NCBI GenBank assembly: GCA_959608885.1
Contig: CAUHSG010000008.1
Coordinates: 1 to 64,000 of the forward strand
DNA from: an uncultured Coriobacteriia bacterium
GTDB lineage: Bacteria; Actinomycetota; Coriobacteriia; Coriobacteriales; QAMH01
Reading direction: 5' to 3'
DNA length: 64,000 nucleotides
Positions 26,654 to 35,409 of this stretch are shown here, in pieces. Position 1 is the first letter of the stretch; each line of letters begins with the position of its first letter. A program made the translations under genes and the position numbers. The notes beneath the pieces are model-generated. The model searched no databases, was not told the DNA's origin, and worked only from the letters and a program-made list of their open reading frames with translations.

Positions 26654-27960
26654 TCCTCAATCTCGACTTCAAACTGTCTGAACTGTTTTATCAGCGATGC
26701 GGGCAAGCACACTTTCAGGTAAATGCCATCGGGCTCGTAGCTCTCGTAGCTCACACGCGCTTGCTCATGAGCGATCGTCACGAACCGCCCCTGGTCATAT
26801 GGTATGCATACGTCCATTGGCGCATATCTGTCCTCAACCTCGGCTTCGAGCTTGACGAGCAGCTCGTCTATGCCCCTCCCCGTCTTTGCCGAGAGGAACG
26901 CCGCGTCGGGATACAGGTTCCTCAGACGAACGAGCTCTTCGGTTGCCCCGTCTTCGAGCAAGTCGATCTTGTTGAAGACGATGAGACGTGGAATGTCAGA
27001 TGCGCTGATTTGCCCGAGCACGTCCTGGACGGCCTTGAGCTGGGCTGCACGTTGGGCAGATGCGGCATCGACCACGAGCAGAACGAGATCCGCCTCGCGT
27101 ATCTCGTCAAGGGTCGAATGGAAGGCCTCGACGAGATTGTGCGGGAGCTTCTGGATGAAACCGACCGTGTCGGTAAGCGTCACCTTGCTCGATCCGGGCA
27201 GTTCGAGCATGCGCGTCGTCGAATCGAGCGTCGCGAAGAGCTTGTCATATGCGAGCACGTTCGAATCCGTAAGGGCATTCATGAGACTTGACTTGCCGGC
27301 ATTCGTGTAGCCGGCAAGCGCGATGCGAAACACGCCCGAGAGGTTCCGGTGCTTGCGTTGCGTGCTTCTGCTGCTCTCGAGATTCGCGAGTTCGCGCCGG
27401 ATGCGTCCGATGCGCTTTCGCACAAGACGCCTGTCAACTTCGAGCTGTGACTCGCCCTCGCCGAAGCGCGAACCGACGCCACCTCCCATGCGATGCGCTG
27501 CCAAGTGACTCCACATGCCACGTAAACGCGGGTACAAGTATTGATTCTGCGCAAGCTTGACCTGCAATCGACCCTCGCGGCTTGTCGCGTGCAGGGCGAA
27601 GATGTCGAGGATGAGCGCCGTACGATCGATGACCTTGACGGGCTTGCCGACGATGCGTTCGAGGTTACTTTGCTGCGAAGGCGAGAGCTCGTCATCGAGT
27701 ATGACGACGTCCGCCTTCAGATCGCGCACACGAGAAGCAAGCTCATCGGCCTTGCCGGCCCCGATGAAGGTACGAGGATTGGGAGCATCGAGACGTTGCG
27801 ACATCATGTGAACGACCTCGGCACCCGCCGTGTTGGCAAGTCGCTCGAGCTCGGCCATCGATTCACGCAACGGCCAATCGGCGTTTCCGCGATCGATGCC
27901 GACGAGTATGGCCCGTTCGGATACTTCCTCGGTAATGACCTCGAACTTCGGACGTGGCAT
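26650..27960 (-). CDS. hflX: HflX-family ribosome-associated GTPase
   Basis: HflX (436 residues) splits stalled or stressed ribosomes, as known in E. coli. The N-terminal HflX domain contains the FIGAGKADEL and DDELSPSQQSNLE motifs, followed by a helical linker (about 170-205) and the G domain with Walker A GYTNAGKSSL, the DTVGFIQKLP G3 motif and FNKIDLL G4 motif. The length fits the family. The stop codon is embedded in a CTAG shared with the end of lexA, so neither gene has room for a terminator between them. The upstream dapF stop is 12 bases away, so the two are likely one operon. Confidence 0.95.
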   Translation of the reverse strand: MPRPKFEVITEEVSERAILVGIDRGNADWPLRESMAELERLANTAGAEVVHMMSQRLDAPNPRTFIGAGKADELASRVRDLKADVVILDDELSPSQQSNLERIVGKPVKVIDRTALILDIFALHATSREGRLQVKLAQNQYLYPRLRGMWSHLAAHRMGGGVGSRFGEGESQLEVDRRLVRKRIGRIRRELANLESSRSTQRKHRNLSGVFRIALAGYTNAGKSSLMNALTDSNVLAYDKLFATLDSTTRMLELPGSSKVTLTDTVGFIQKLPHNLVEAFHSTLDEIREADLVLLVVDAASAQRAAQLKAVQDVLGQISASDIPRLIVFNKIDLLEDGATEELVRLRNLYPDAAFLSAKTGRGIDELLVKLEAEVEDRYAPMDVCIPYDQGRFVTIAHEQARVSYESYEPDGIYLKVCLPASLIKQFRQFEVEIED

Positions 27961-27972
27961 ACGTGCTTGTGC

Positions 27973-28842
27973 CTAAATTTCGACCGTGCCGGTGAAGCTC
28001 TGGGCAGCCGGACCCGTCATGAGGACGTGACCATCGCTTTCACGCCACTCGATCTGAAGCGTGCCGCCAATGAGCTCGAGCTCGACCTTGCGCGGCGCAT
28101 GGCCGCCGATATGGGCTGCAACGGCCGTGGCGCACGCACCCGTACCGCAGGCAAGCGTCTCACCGCAGCCACGCTCCCAGACGCGCATGTGGATGACGTC
28201 GCCATCGACCCAGGCAAACTCGACGTTCGTGCCCTCGGGAAAGGCCTCACATGTCTCGACGAGCGGGCCGAGCGTATCAACGAGCTCGAGACCCTTCTTG
28301 TCGACAAAGGTGACGGCATGAGGATTGCCCATTGAGACGCACGTGAAGCGCAGCATATGACCATCGATGTAGAACTCGGCGTCAAGCGCAACGCGTCCAT
28401 AGGGAGTCTCGGTTCCTCCGAAGGTCGTCGGCACCTCGAGCGGCTCGAGTATGGGCGCACCCATGTCGACGGTAGCCGACTCGAGTTTGCCAGAAGCATC
28501 GAGCGTGAAACTGATGGGTTTGGGACCGGAGAGCGTATCGGCGACGAAACTGCCGGCAGAAGCATCGATGATGCCACGGTCAACGAGGAACTTCGCGAAG
28601 CAGCGCACGCCATTGCCGCACATCTGCGCCTTCGTCCCATCGGAATTGTAGTAGTCCATATAGGCAGCGCACTCGGGGCGCGGCGAGGGCTTGACGATGA
28701 TGACGCCATCGCCGCCAATGCCGAAGTGCCTATCGCAAAGCACCGCGATCTGCTCGGGCGTGAGGTGTATCTCGTCGTTCAGGTCCTCGATCATGACAAA
28801 GTCGTTGCCAATGCCATTGAGCTTCGCGAAATCGTATTTCAT
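27973..28842 (-). CDS. dapF: Diaminopimelate epimerase
   Basis: DapF (289 residues) converts LL- to meso-diaminopimelate for lysine and peptidoglycan. The two catalytic cysteines are seen in MCGNGVRCFAKF (near residue 76) and LACGTGACATAVA (near residue 230). The N-terminal GIGNDFVMIED and FGIGGDGVI motifs are also present. It sits three bases after the miaA stop, so it is in the miaB-miaA-dapF-hflX unit. With dapA, dapB and lysA elsewhere in the window, four steps of the lysine pathway are covered. Confidence 0.96.
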   Translation of the reverse strand: MKYDFAKLNGIGNDFVMIEDLNDEIHLTPEQIAVLCDRHFGIGGDGVIIVKPSPRPECAAYMDYYNSDGTKAQMCGNGVRCFAKFLVDRGIIDASAGSFVADTLSGPKPISFTLDASGKLESATVDMGAPILEPLEVPTTFGGTETPYGRVALDAEFYIDGHMLRFTCVSMGNPHAVTFVDKKGLELVDTLGPLVETCEAFPEGTNVEFAWVDGDVIHMRVWERGCGETLACGTGACATAVAAHIGGHAPRKVELELIGGTLQIEWRESDGHVLMTGPAAQSFTGTVEI

Positions 28843-28844
28843 GT

Positions 28845-29780
28845 TCAGAGAGCCCTTTCAATCTTGTCTATCGAACGCTGCACCAGTGTATCAGTAATCC
28901 CCTCGTCGGCATGTAACCATATGATTTCGGAATCACGACGCAGCCAAGAGAGCTGGCGCTTCGCGTAGCGTCGCGTTGCCTGCTTGATCTGCGCAATCGC
29001 CTCGTCGAGCGTCATCTCGCCATCCAGATACGCGACGATTTCCTTGTACCCGATGGCCTGGGGCGCCGTAAGCCCCTCGCGAAAACCCGCGTTGAGCATG
29101 CCTCGTACCTCATTGACAAGACCGGCATCGACCATCTCGTCAACACGTGCGTCGATACGTGCATACAACAGCTGCCTATCTACATCGAGGGCGAGCTTGA
29201 CACTTGGAATGCGGGCTGGAACCGTCGCGAATGCCCGCTTACGTGCAGCGTAGCTCTCCCCTTCCTCGAACATCTCGAGCGCACGGATGACACGCCGCAC
29301 GTTATGGGGATGAATGAGTGCGGCGCTTTCAGCGTCCTTTTGCGCAAGGAACTCGTGAATGCCCTTCTCCCCCAAGTCATCAGCAAGTTGCACGTACTTC
29401 TGTCGGATGGGGCTGCTTTCGTCGCCGGGCGCGAAGTCCATGTCATCAAGGGTGGCGCGCACGTAGAAACCCGTTCCGCCACAGATGATGGGTAGTTTGC
29501 CACGTACGCGAATGTCTTCGATGGCAGCTCGTGCGTCACGCTGGAACAGGGCAGCCGAATAGGGCTCGCCAGGATCGAGCATGTCGATGCAGTGATATGC
29601 GACACATCGCTCGTCGAACGGCACCTTTGCCGTGCCGATGTCCATGCCGCGGTAGATTTGCATCGAGTCGGCCGAGACGATCTCGCCACCAAGACGCACA
29701 GCTATATGTTCGGCCAAAGCCGACTTGCCCGAGGCGGTCGGACCCTGAATGCATACGACCGTATCGGCAAACGTCACCAT
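28845..29780 (-). CDS. miaA: tRNA dimethylallyltransferase
   Basis: MiaA (311 residues) adds a dimethylallyl group to A37 of tRNAs reading UNN codons. The P-loop GPTASGKSALAEHIA lies at residues 14-28, followed by SADSMQIYRGMDIGTAK, the DxxxP/Y region and the catalytic core with CGGTGFYVRA. The C-terminal KRQLSWLRRD segment contacts the tRNA. Its start shares one base with the miaB stop (TGATG). MiaB, which acts next on the same base, is directly upstream, so the two steps are co-expressed. Confidence 0.96.
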   Translation of the reverse strand: MVTFADTVVCIQGPTASGKSALAEHIAVRLGGEIVSADSMQIYRGMDIGTAKVPFDERCVAYHCIDMLDPGEPYSAALFQRDARAAIEDIRVRGKLPIICGGTGFYVRATLDDMDFAPGDESSPIRQKYVQLADDLGEKGIHEFLAQKDAESAALIHPHNVRRVIRALEMFEEGESYAARKRAFATVPARIPSVKLALDVDRQLLYARIDARVDEMVDAGLVNEVRGMLNAGFREGLTAPQAIGYKEIVAYLDGEMTLDEAIAQIKQATRRYAKRQLSWLRRDSEIIWLHADEGITDTLVQRSIDKIERAL

Positions 29781-31159
29781 CAGACGAGTGTCCCCTGCAG
29801 GTAATTTGTCGTCGCGTCATCGACGCGCACGTTCACGATGCTGCCGAGCATGTCCTCGACGCACATGTCCGTGGCAAGCTGCGCGTGTACGGTCTGCAGC
29901 TTGGGGCTCTTGCCGGCTAGGATGCTCGCATCGCGCTTCGAGGCGCTCTCGACGAGCACGGGCAAAACGCGGCCGATCTCGCGTCTGTTTTCGGCAAGCG
30001 AGCTCTTCTGCGCGAGTTTCTCGAGGCGTTCGAAACGCTCGACCAGTATCTCGCGCGGCGTATCGTCAGGCATCGTGGCAGCTGGTGTACCAGGTCGTTT
30101 CGAGTAGATGAAACGAAACATCTGCCCATAGCCCACCTCCTCGACGACCCTGAGCGTTCCCTGGAAGTCCTCTTCGGTCTCGCCGGGAAAGCCGATGATG
30201 ATGTCCGTGGAAAGCGAGATGTCCGGACAGGCCGCACGCAAATCGCGCACGAGCCCAAGATAGCGTTCGACATCGTAGGAGCGGTTCATCGCACGCAAGA
30301 TACGGTCCGAGCCCGACTGGAGCGGCAGGTGCAGCTGCGGCATGATGGCATCATAGGCTGCCATCGCCTCGATGGTCTCGGGAAGAAGGTCCTTCGGATG
30401 GCTCGTCACGAAGCGCACGCGATCCACGCCTGACCGTCCGGCAAGTGCAAGGACCTGTGCAAAGCGCGGCTCACCGTAGAGGTCACGTCCGTAGGAGTTG
30501 ACGTTTTGGCCCAGCAAGGTAATTTCGCGAATGCCCTCGTCGGCAAGCGTGGCGAGCTCGGCGGCGATATCCTCGATGGGCCGTGACATTTCGCGACCAC
30601 GCACGTACGGCACGATGCAATAGCTGCAGAAGTTATCACAACCGGTCATGATGGGTACCCAGGCGTGCCACGGTTTCTCGCGGCGCACGGGAAGATCGCT
30701 CGAGAAGCCATCGTTTGCCTCGAGCGTCTCGATTTGGGGTTCGCCCGTGCCAATGCGGCGCACGAGTAAGTCGACCAAGTGTCCGAGATTATGCGTACCG
30801 AAGACGACACTCACGTGGGGAAGCTCGTCACGCAGTGCCGCAGCCTCGAGTTGTCCGATGCATCCTCCCACGGCAATGACGCGTCCGGCATCATGTGCGC
30901 TTGGCACGTTCTTGATCGAGGCGACCTGTCCCACGAGACGCTCTTGTGCCTTCTCGCGTACGCAGCAGGTCAGAAAGACGGCAATGTCGGCTTCCTCGAT
31001 GGTGAGCACCGGCAACGCGCCAGCTTCTTCGAGCATGCCGGCAACGCGCTCGGCGTCGTTCTCGTTCATCTGGCAACCGAAGGTCCGTTGCCAGTACGTC
31101 ATGCCCTCGAGCGGACGGCTTTCGCATGTCTCGGTTGTCTGATGCACGTCTCGTCCCAT
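29780..31159 (-). CDS. miaB: tRNA-2-methylthio-N6-dimethylallyladenosine synthase
   Basis: MiaB is a radical SAM methylthiotransferase acting on i6A37 made by MiaA. The N-terminal UPF0004 domain begins YWQRTFGCQMNENDAER and includes the FLTCCVREKA cysteine; the radical SAM motif is CDNFCSYCIVPYVRG (C-x3-C-x2-C). The TRAM domain occupies the C-terminal 65 residues. I give the ATG at 31159 (459 residues); a GTG at 31162 and a later ATG before the YWQRTFG segment are alternatives. The extra N-terminal 19 residues are not conserved. The gene begins about seven bases after the PHP gene stop. Confidence 0.94.
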   Translation of the reverse strand: MGRDVHQTTETCESRPLEGMTYWQRTFGCQMNENDAERVAGMLEEAGALPVLTIEEADIAVFLTCCVREKAQERLVGQVASIKNVPSAHDAGRVIAVGGCIGQLEAAALRDELPHVSVVFGTHNLGHLVDLLVRRIGTGEPQIETLEANDGFSSDLPVRREKPWHAWVPIMTGCDNFCSYCIVPYVRGREMSRPIEDIAAELATLADEGIREITLLGQNVNSYGRDLYGEPRFAQVLALAGRSGVDRVRFVTSHPKDLLPETIEAMAAYDAIMPQLHLPLQSGSDRILRAMNRSYDVERYLGLVRDLRAACPDISLSTDIIIGFPGETEEDFQGTLRVVEEVGYGQMFRFIYSKRPGTPAATMPDDTPREILVERFERLEKLAQKSSLAENRREIGRVLPVLVESASKRDASILAGKSPKLQTVHAQLATDMCVEDMLGSIVNVRVDDATTNYLQGTLV

Positions 31160-31165
31160 CACTCT

Positions 31166-31984
31166 CTATGCACGCTCGCACGCGGCGAGAAACGCATGGT
31201 ATTGATTCTCGTCAAGTCCGCAGCCACCGAGTCGAGCATGACGCATCTTGTCGTCATGCCAGTCAGAACCGCCGCTGATACCCAGACCGAGGCCTTGCGC
31301 AATCTCGACGAGCTCTGCGCTCTGCTCGGGCGTTTGCAGGGTATGGTATGCCTCCACACCCGTCATACCCTCGCGCGAAAAGCGGGCAATGAGGTCAACG
31401 ATGCGATAGCGCGCGGGATGGGCGACGAAGGCGTATCCCCCCGCCTCGGAAATGAGGCGTATCGCCTCGATGGTATCGGGATAGACGGCATCGACATAAC
31501 ACGGAGACGCCGTTCCGAGCAACTTCCGGAACGCCTCGTCGACATCCGAGACGCAGCCATGCTCCACGAGCAGGCGAGCGAGAAGCGGACGATTGGGAGT
31601 CATCTGCATTCCGCGCAAGTCATCAGCGCAAATTGGATAGCCATATTCGTGCAGCAGGTCGGCCATCTTGCAGACGCGATCGGCGCGTTTTCGACGATTC
31701 TCGTCAAGAAAGGCACCGAGCGCTCGATTATGCGGATCAACGAAATACCCGAGCATGTGTACGGCGCGTCCGTCATAGCGCGTCGTGACTTCCACACCCG
31801 GAACGAGGTCGATGCCGTATTCGGCATACGGCAAAGAAGCCGATTCGAACGCAGCCAGGGAATCGTGATCGGATATGGAAACGACCTGCAGGCCATCAAT
31901 GCCGGCGGCGAGTGCGGCAATCTGAGCAGGGGTATGGGTACCGTCAGATGCGGAGGAATGCGTATGCAGGTCCGCGAAGGGCAC
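31166..31984 (-). CDS. PHP-domain phosphoesterase (RNase AM / YciV type)
   Basis: This 272-residue protein has the PHP metal-binding motifs: DLHTHSSASDGT at residues 4-15, SISDHDS near residue 36, and FVAHPARYR later, with the C-terminal GGSDWHDDK. Relatives include the E. coli 5'-3' exonuclease RNase AM (YciV) and nucleotidyl phosphatases. Substrate is unknown here. It lies between spoVS and miaB on the same strand, with short gaps, so it belongs to the same transcription unit. Confidence 0.85.
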   Translation of the reverse strand: MPFADLHTHSSASDGTHTPAQIAALAAGIDGLQVVSISDHDSLAAFESASLPYAEYGIDLVPGVEVTTRYDGRAVHMLGYFVDPHNRALGAFLDENRRKRADRVCKMADLLHEYGYPICADDLRGMQMTPNRPLLARLLVEHGCVSDVDEAFRKLLGTASPCYVDAVYPDTIEAIRLISEAGGYAFVAHPARYRIVDLIARFSREGMTGVEAYHTLQTPEQSAELVEIAQGLGLGISGGSDWHDDKMRHARLGGCGLDENQYHAFLAACERA

Positions 31985-31993
31985 GCGAAACTC

Positions 31994-32308
31994 CTAGACG
32001 AGCGCGGCCTCGTCCACCGGCTCTTCGATCTCGACGACATCGTCGGAGTAGTGCGGATGCACGGCAAAGCGAATACCCGTGCGCGTGTCGCCATTTATCT
32101 CAAGCTCGACAAAGGAAGGAACGCAAGCGACGTCTATACCACTGGGCGCGAGATAGCCACGCGCAATGGCAATGGCCTTGACAGCCTGGTTCACGGCACC
32201 AGCGCCAATCGATTGTATGCGTACGGGGTTCCCATCCTTGATGAGACCGGCAATCGCGCCGGCAACGGAAGCGGGGGAAGACTTGCTTGAAACCTTCAGA
32301 AAATCCAT
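31994..32308 (-). CDS. spoVS: SpoVS-family Alba-fold protein
   Basis: This 104-residue protein matches stage V sporulation protein S: MDFLKVSSKSSPASVAGAIA at the start, then the IQSIGAGAVNQAVKAIAIAR motif. The last 18 residues form an acidic tail beyond the usual 86-residue family length. SpoVS is an Alba-like nucleic acid-binding fold that regulates sporulation in Bacillus; non-sporulating bacteria with rny nearby also carry it. Location downstream of rny is the same as in Bacillus. A strong TATAAT element lies about 60 bases upstream, next to an AT-rich inverted repeat, so it has its own promoter. Confidence 0.9.
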   Translation of the reverse strand: MDFLKVSSKSSPASVAGAIAGLIKDGNPVRIQSIGAGAVNQAVKAIAIARGYLAPSGIDVACVPSFVELEINGDTRTGIRFAVHPHYSDDVVEIEEPVDEAALV

Positions 32309-32367
32309 GGCGTGTCCCTAGTGCGTGTGTTCTTCATTAGTACAGTGTTTGAGCTTTGTGCGAGAGG

Positions 32368-32373
32368 ATTATA
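32368..32373 (-). promoter_or_regulatory. Consensus -10 for spoVS
   Basis: A perfect TATAAT on the minus strand lies 60 bases before the spoVS ATG. The matching -35 position (32391-32396) reads TCATTC, a poor match, and is covered by the downstream arm of the inverted repeat at 32392-32462. This suggests an activator- or repressor-controlled promoter. Confidence 0.5.
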
Positions 32374-32391
32374 AACCATAGAGCATAGGAG

Positions 32392-32462
32392 AATGACTAG
32401 GATTGCAGAAATAAGTGACCAGAAAATTCAGGGAATTTCATGGCAAAATTATCCTAGTCATT
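32392..32462. repeat. AT-rich inverted repeat between phosphohexomutase and spoVS
   Basis: AATGACTAGGAT (32392-32403) pairs exactly with ATCCTAGTCATT (32451-32462), leaving a 47-base AT-rich interior that contains a smaller imperfect repeat. On the minus strand it follows the phosphohexomutase stop and its second arm reaches into the spoVS -35 region. It could be both a terminator and a regulatory site. Confidence 0.6.
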
Positions 32463-32534
32463 TTCTTATATCGTGTCGAACGTATATATCTCTCCCAATT
32501 CGGGCCACGAGCCCACCGTACACCCGGAAATCGC

Positions 32535-34247
32535 TTAGTCCAGAAGCCTTTGGGCAGCGTCAGAAAGACCGGAGAGAAGACATTCTGCCTGTTCACGGGT
32601 ATCAGCCTTGCTAAAGACATATGCTTTGATCTTAGGCTCGGTACCACTCGGCCTAATGATGATTCGCATCCCATCACCCAAGTCAAAGGAAATGACGTTT
32701 GCCTTCGGAAGAGTCTGATGCTCGTCAGGATTTCCGTTTATCTTGGTCATGGGTGCATCATCGGCATAGTCCAAGATACTCTGAACGGAGAAACCGGCAA
32801 GTTCTTGTGGAGGATTTGTGCGCAAGCCCTCCATAATCGCGCTCATCTTGTCAGCTCCGGTGCTTCCCGGATAGGCCATGTTGATAGTGCGGTTGAGGTA
32901 ATAGCCATAGCGCTTGTAGAGGGCCTCCATGGCCTCGACTAAATCGACACCCTCGTTCTTGTACATCTGAGCCATCTCGCATATGAGCATGGAGGCACTG
33001 ATCGCATCCTTGTCACGCACATAGGTGCCCGACATGTAACCATACGATTCCTCGAAGCCAAACATGAACTCGTCGGCGTGGTCATCCCCGAGCATCGCGA
33101 TCTGCCCGCCAATATACTTGAAGCCGGTTAGCACGCGCCTTAACTCGAAGCCATAGTAGGCAGCCTGCGCATCAGGCATGAGCGTCGAGACGATTGTCGT
33201 GACGACGAGCTTCGAGGAAAGATCCACGCCCTGCTCGCCGAGGCGTTTGGCGATGTAGTCGATAAGCAGCACGCCCACCTCGTTGCCGGTCAGAAGCTCG
33301 TACGCACCATCATGCAAGACGGCGATGCCCACGCGATCGGCATCCGGATCAGTGGCAAGCAAGATGTCGGGGTTGACGCGCTCGCACAACCTCAAACCGA
33401 GTTCGAGCGCAGCGCGATCTTCCGGATTGGGATACGGACAAGTCGTGAAGTTGCCATCCGGATCTCGCTGCTCGTCCACAACGCTTACGTCGTCGAGGCC
33501 AACGCGCTGCAGGATACGGGTCACGCACTCGAGGCCCGTGCCATTGAGCGGCGTGTAAACGATGCGCAGCTTGTTCGTTGCCTGCGCGTCTTTTGGTTTG
33601 ACCGATTGCGCGGCAACCTCGTCGAGAAAGCGGTCGACGACACAGGTGTCAACCCACTTGAAAAACCCCGCCTCAACCGCCTCGTGCATGGGCATGCATT
33701 TGACGTCGTCGAAGAAATCAAGACCGTCAATCTCGGCCTGAATCGCAACGGCGGCCTGCGAGGCGATCTGGCAGCCATCATCACCGTACACCTTGTAACC
33801 ATTGTAGCTAGCGGGGTTATGGCTTGCCGTCACGTTAATGCCAGCGCTGCAGCCAAGCTCACGTACCGTAAACGAAAGAACGGGCGTCGGCTGGATGGCC
33901 TTGTATACGTGTGCGACGATGCCGTTGGCGGCAAGTACGGAGGCAGCAGCGAACACGAACTCCTCGCCCATGTTGCGGCTGTCCCGGGCAATGGCAACAC
34001 TCGGATTCTCGTAATGGGCGTTGAGATAGTTGGCGAGTCCCTGCGTAGCCTTGCCAACGGTATAGATGTTCATGCGATTGGGACCAAGCCCGATGATACC
34101 GCGCAGGCCGGCCGTGCCAAACGCGAGCTCGCGGTAGAACGCGTCATGCAGCTCTTCTATCGACTCAGCCTGCTCGTGAAGCTGCTCGGCTTCCTCGGCG
34201 CTCACGCGTTCCAACCACTGTTCGTACTGCTCTTTCTCGGTGCTCAT
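32535..34247 (-). CDS. Phosphoglucomutase/phosphomannomutase family enzyme
   Basis: This 570-residue alpha-D-phosphohexomutase interconverts hexose 1- and 6-phosphates. The phosphoserine loop TASHNPASYNGYKVY (near residue 135), the metal-binding ATDPDADRVG (near residue 300), the sugar-binding GFEESYGY and the C-terminal phosphate-binding RPSGTEPKIKAY are all present. The length and the GLRGIIGLGPNRMN start match the PgcA-type group in Firmicutes. The gene starts three bases after the stop of the GHKL ATPase gene, so the two are one transcription unit. Glucose or mannose specificity cannot be separated here. Confidence 0.93.
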   Translation of the reverse strand: MSTEKEQYEQWLERVSAEEAEQLHEQAESIEELHDAFYRELAFGTAGLRGIIGLGPNRMNIYTVGKATQGLANYLNAHYENPSVAIARDSRNMGEEFVFAAASVLAANGIVAHVYKAIQPTPVLSFTVRELGCSAGINVTASHNPASYNGYKVYGDDGCQIASQAAVAIQAEIDGLDFFDDVKCMPMHEAVEAGFFKWVDTCVVDRFLDEVAAQSVKPKDAQATNKLRIVYTPLNGTGLECVTRILQRVGLDDVSVVDEQRDPDGNFTTCPYPNPEDRAALELGLRLCERVNPDILLATDPDADRVGIAVLHDGAYELLTGNEVGVLLIDYIAKRLGEQGVDLSSKLVVTTIVSTLMPDAQAAYYGFELRRVLTGFKYIGGQIAMLGDDHADEFMFGFEESYGYMSGTYVRDKDAISASMLICEMAQMYKNEGVDLVEAMEALYKRYGYYLNRTINMAYPGSTGADKMSAIMEGLRTNPPQELAGFSVQSILDYADDAPMTKINGNPDEHQTLPKANVISFDLGDGMRIIIRPSGTEPKIKAYVFSKADTREQAECLLSGLSDAAQRLLD

Positions 34248-34250
34248 GGG

Positions 34251-35333
34251 TTACAGCTCCTTGTCGAAGGGGAACTTGACGGTAATCGCATCCTTGCCAA
34301 CGCGAATTATAGGCTCATCGGCCAGCTCGATGTAGTAGCGTTGCGCCAATGTGGTGAAGGCATCCTCGAGCGCGCGCGAAAACGCCGCACGGTCATCGTC
34401 TGAAAGCTTGAGACCGCGCCTGTCCCGATACAGGTCGACTTCGTGCACGTGAGCCTGCAAGCTGCGTTCCTTTCCCATAAGTGTGTCGAGTAGCGGTGAG
34501 ACTGTCTCGATTTGCCCTGCGAGGATACGATGCGCGGTACGCTCCGACATCTCGAGGCCAAGCCCTCCGCATACGGCAACAAGCTCGGCAGCGTCGCCGG
34601 CAGCAGCGGGGCGCAAGATAACGGGAAGCGTCGAAATGTCGTCGCAGAAGAGCAGCTGCGTGCTCGTGAGCTGCCGACCACCGCGTTCGACGAGCGTGGC
34701 AGCGATTTCGGCAGGAGATCCCACGAAGACATTGACCACGCCTTTCATGTCGAGGGCGAATTCGGCAACCGTTCGGTTGAGGTTGTGCGGGCCCGACGTG
34801 ACGACAAGATTGTCTTCCTCGTCGCGACCGATGACGGGCATCGAGGACTGATCGGTTTTCTCAGGAAGAACATTGAGGTCAACACGAACTCCAAGCGATG
34901 CGCCAAGCTTCGGTGCTGATGAGAGCACGCATGCGTCATCGGTGTTCGCCTTGATCGAATACAGTGCCATGCCACGACCGTGCACGCCCCACTTGTCCAT
35001 GACCATAGTCTCGAGCTTGGAGGTGACACGCGGTTCGAAGATACGCTCGTGCATCTCGGCGGGAATGCCGTCGCCATCATCGATAAAGACGAGGCTTTTG
35101 ATGCTTCCCTCACGGCTCGTTGCCAGGTAGATGTTACCCGCATGCGCATCACGGGCGTTTCTGAGCATCTCGATGACGATGTCCTCGACGCAGCGTATGT
35201 CATGCTTGGCCTGGCGGCGCTCCGCCTCGGCGGTCTTGAGACGCACGAAACCATCACCGAGCTTTTCCTCGACGGCAAGGTGATTATCGCCCGAAACGGA
35301 TGCGACAAAATCAATCAGGTCGTCTTGCGACAT
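34251..35333 (-). CDS. Orphan GHKL-fold ATPase
   Basis: This 360-residue protein has the Bergerat ATP-binding fold of the HSP90/MutL/histidine kinase group but no histidine-kinase dimerization domain, sensor or membrane segment. Motifs are an N box EMLRNARDA (residues 55-63), G1 DDGDGIP (85-91) and G2 GVHGRGMAL (116-124). The remaining 230 residues show no domain I recognise. I start at the ATG at 35333 because GGGAGGG lies just upstream and a 14-bp hairpin occupies the extra codons of the longer frame. It sits between rny and the phosphohexomutase, where Bacillus has ymdB. A role in RNA or DNA transactions is a guess. Confidence 0.75.
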   Translation of the reverse strand: MSQDDLIDFVASVSGDNHLAVEEKLGDGFVRLKTAEAERRQAKHDIRCVEDIVIEMLRNARDAHAGNIYLATSREGSIKSLVFIDDGDGIPAEMHERIFEPRVTSKLETMVMDKWGVHGRGMALYSIKANTDDACVLSSAPKLGASLGVRVDLNVLPEKTDQSSMPVIGRDEEDNLVVTSGPHNLNRTVAEFALDMKGVVNVFVGSPAEIAATLVERGGRQLTSTQLLFCDDISTLPVILRPAAAGDAAELVAVCGGLGLEMSERTAHRILAGQIETVSPLLDTLMGKERSLQAHVHEVDLYRDRRGLKLSDDDRAAFSRALEDAFTTLAQRYYIELADEPIIRVGKDAITVKFPFDKEL

Positions 35334-35352
35334 GTGCCCTCCCCATATGCAT

Positions 35353-35386
35353 GATGGACCATGAAGAACGCACTTCATGGTCCATC
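35353..35386. terminator. Perfect 14-bp hairpin between rny and the GHKL ATPase
   Basis: 35353-35366 pairs exactly with 35373-35386 around a 6-base loop. On the minus strand it follows the rny stop by 24 bases and precedes the GHKL start by 20. It lacks a T-tract, so it may be an RNA-processing or attenuation element rather than a full terminator. Confidence 0.6.
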
Positions 35387-35409
35387 CGAATCACGATCTT
35401 GCGCGAACG

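Noticed and set aside
30779..32290. Plus-strand open frame (503 residues) over miaB, the PHP gene and spoVS
   Set aside because: It crosses three recognised genes on the other strand, with no ribosome-binding site or motif.
33312..34403. Plus-strand open frame (363 residues) over the phosphohexomutase
   Set aside because: Antisense shadow with no start signal and no family features.
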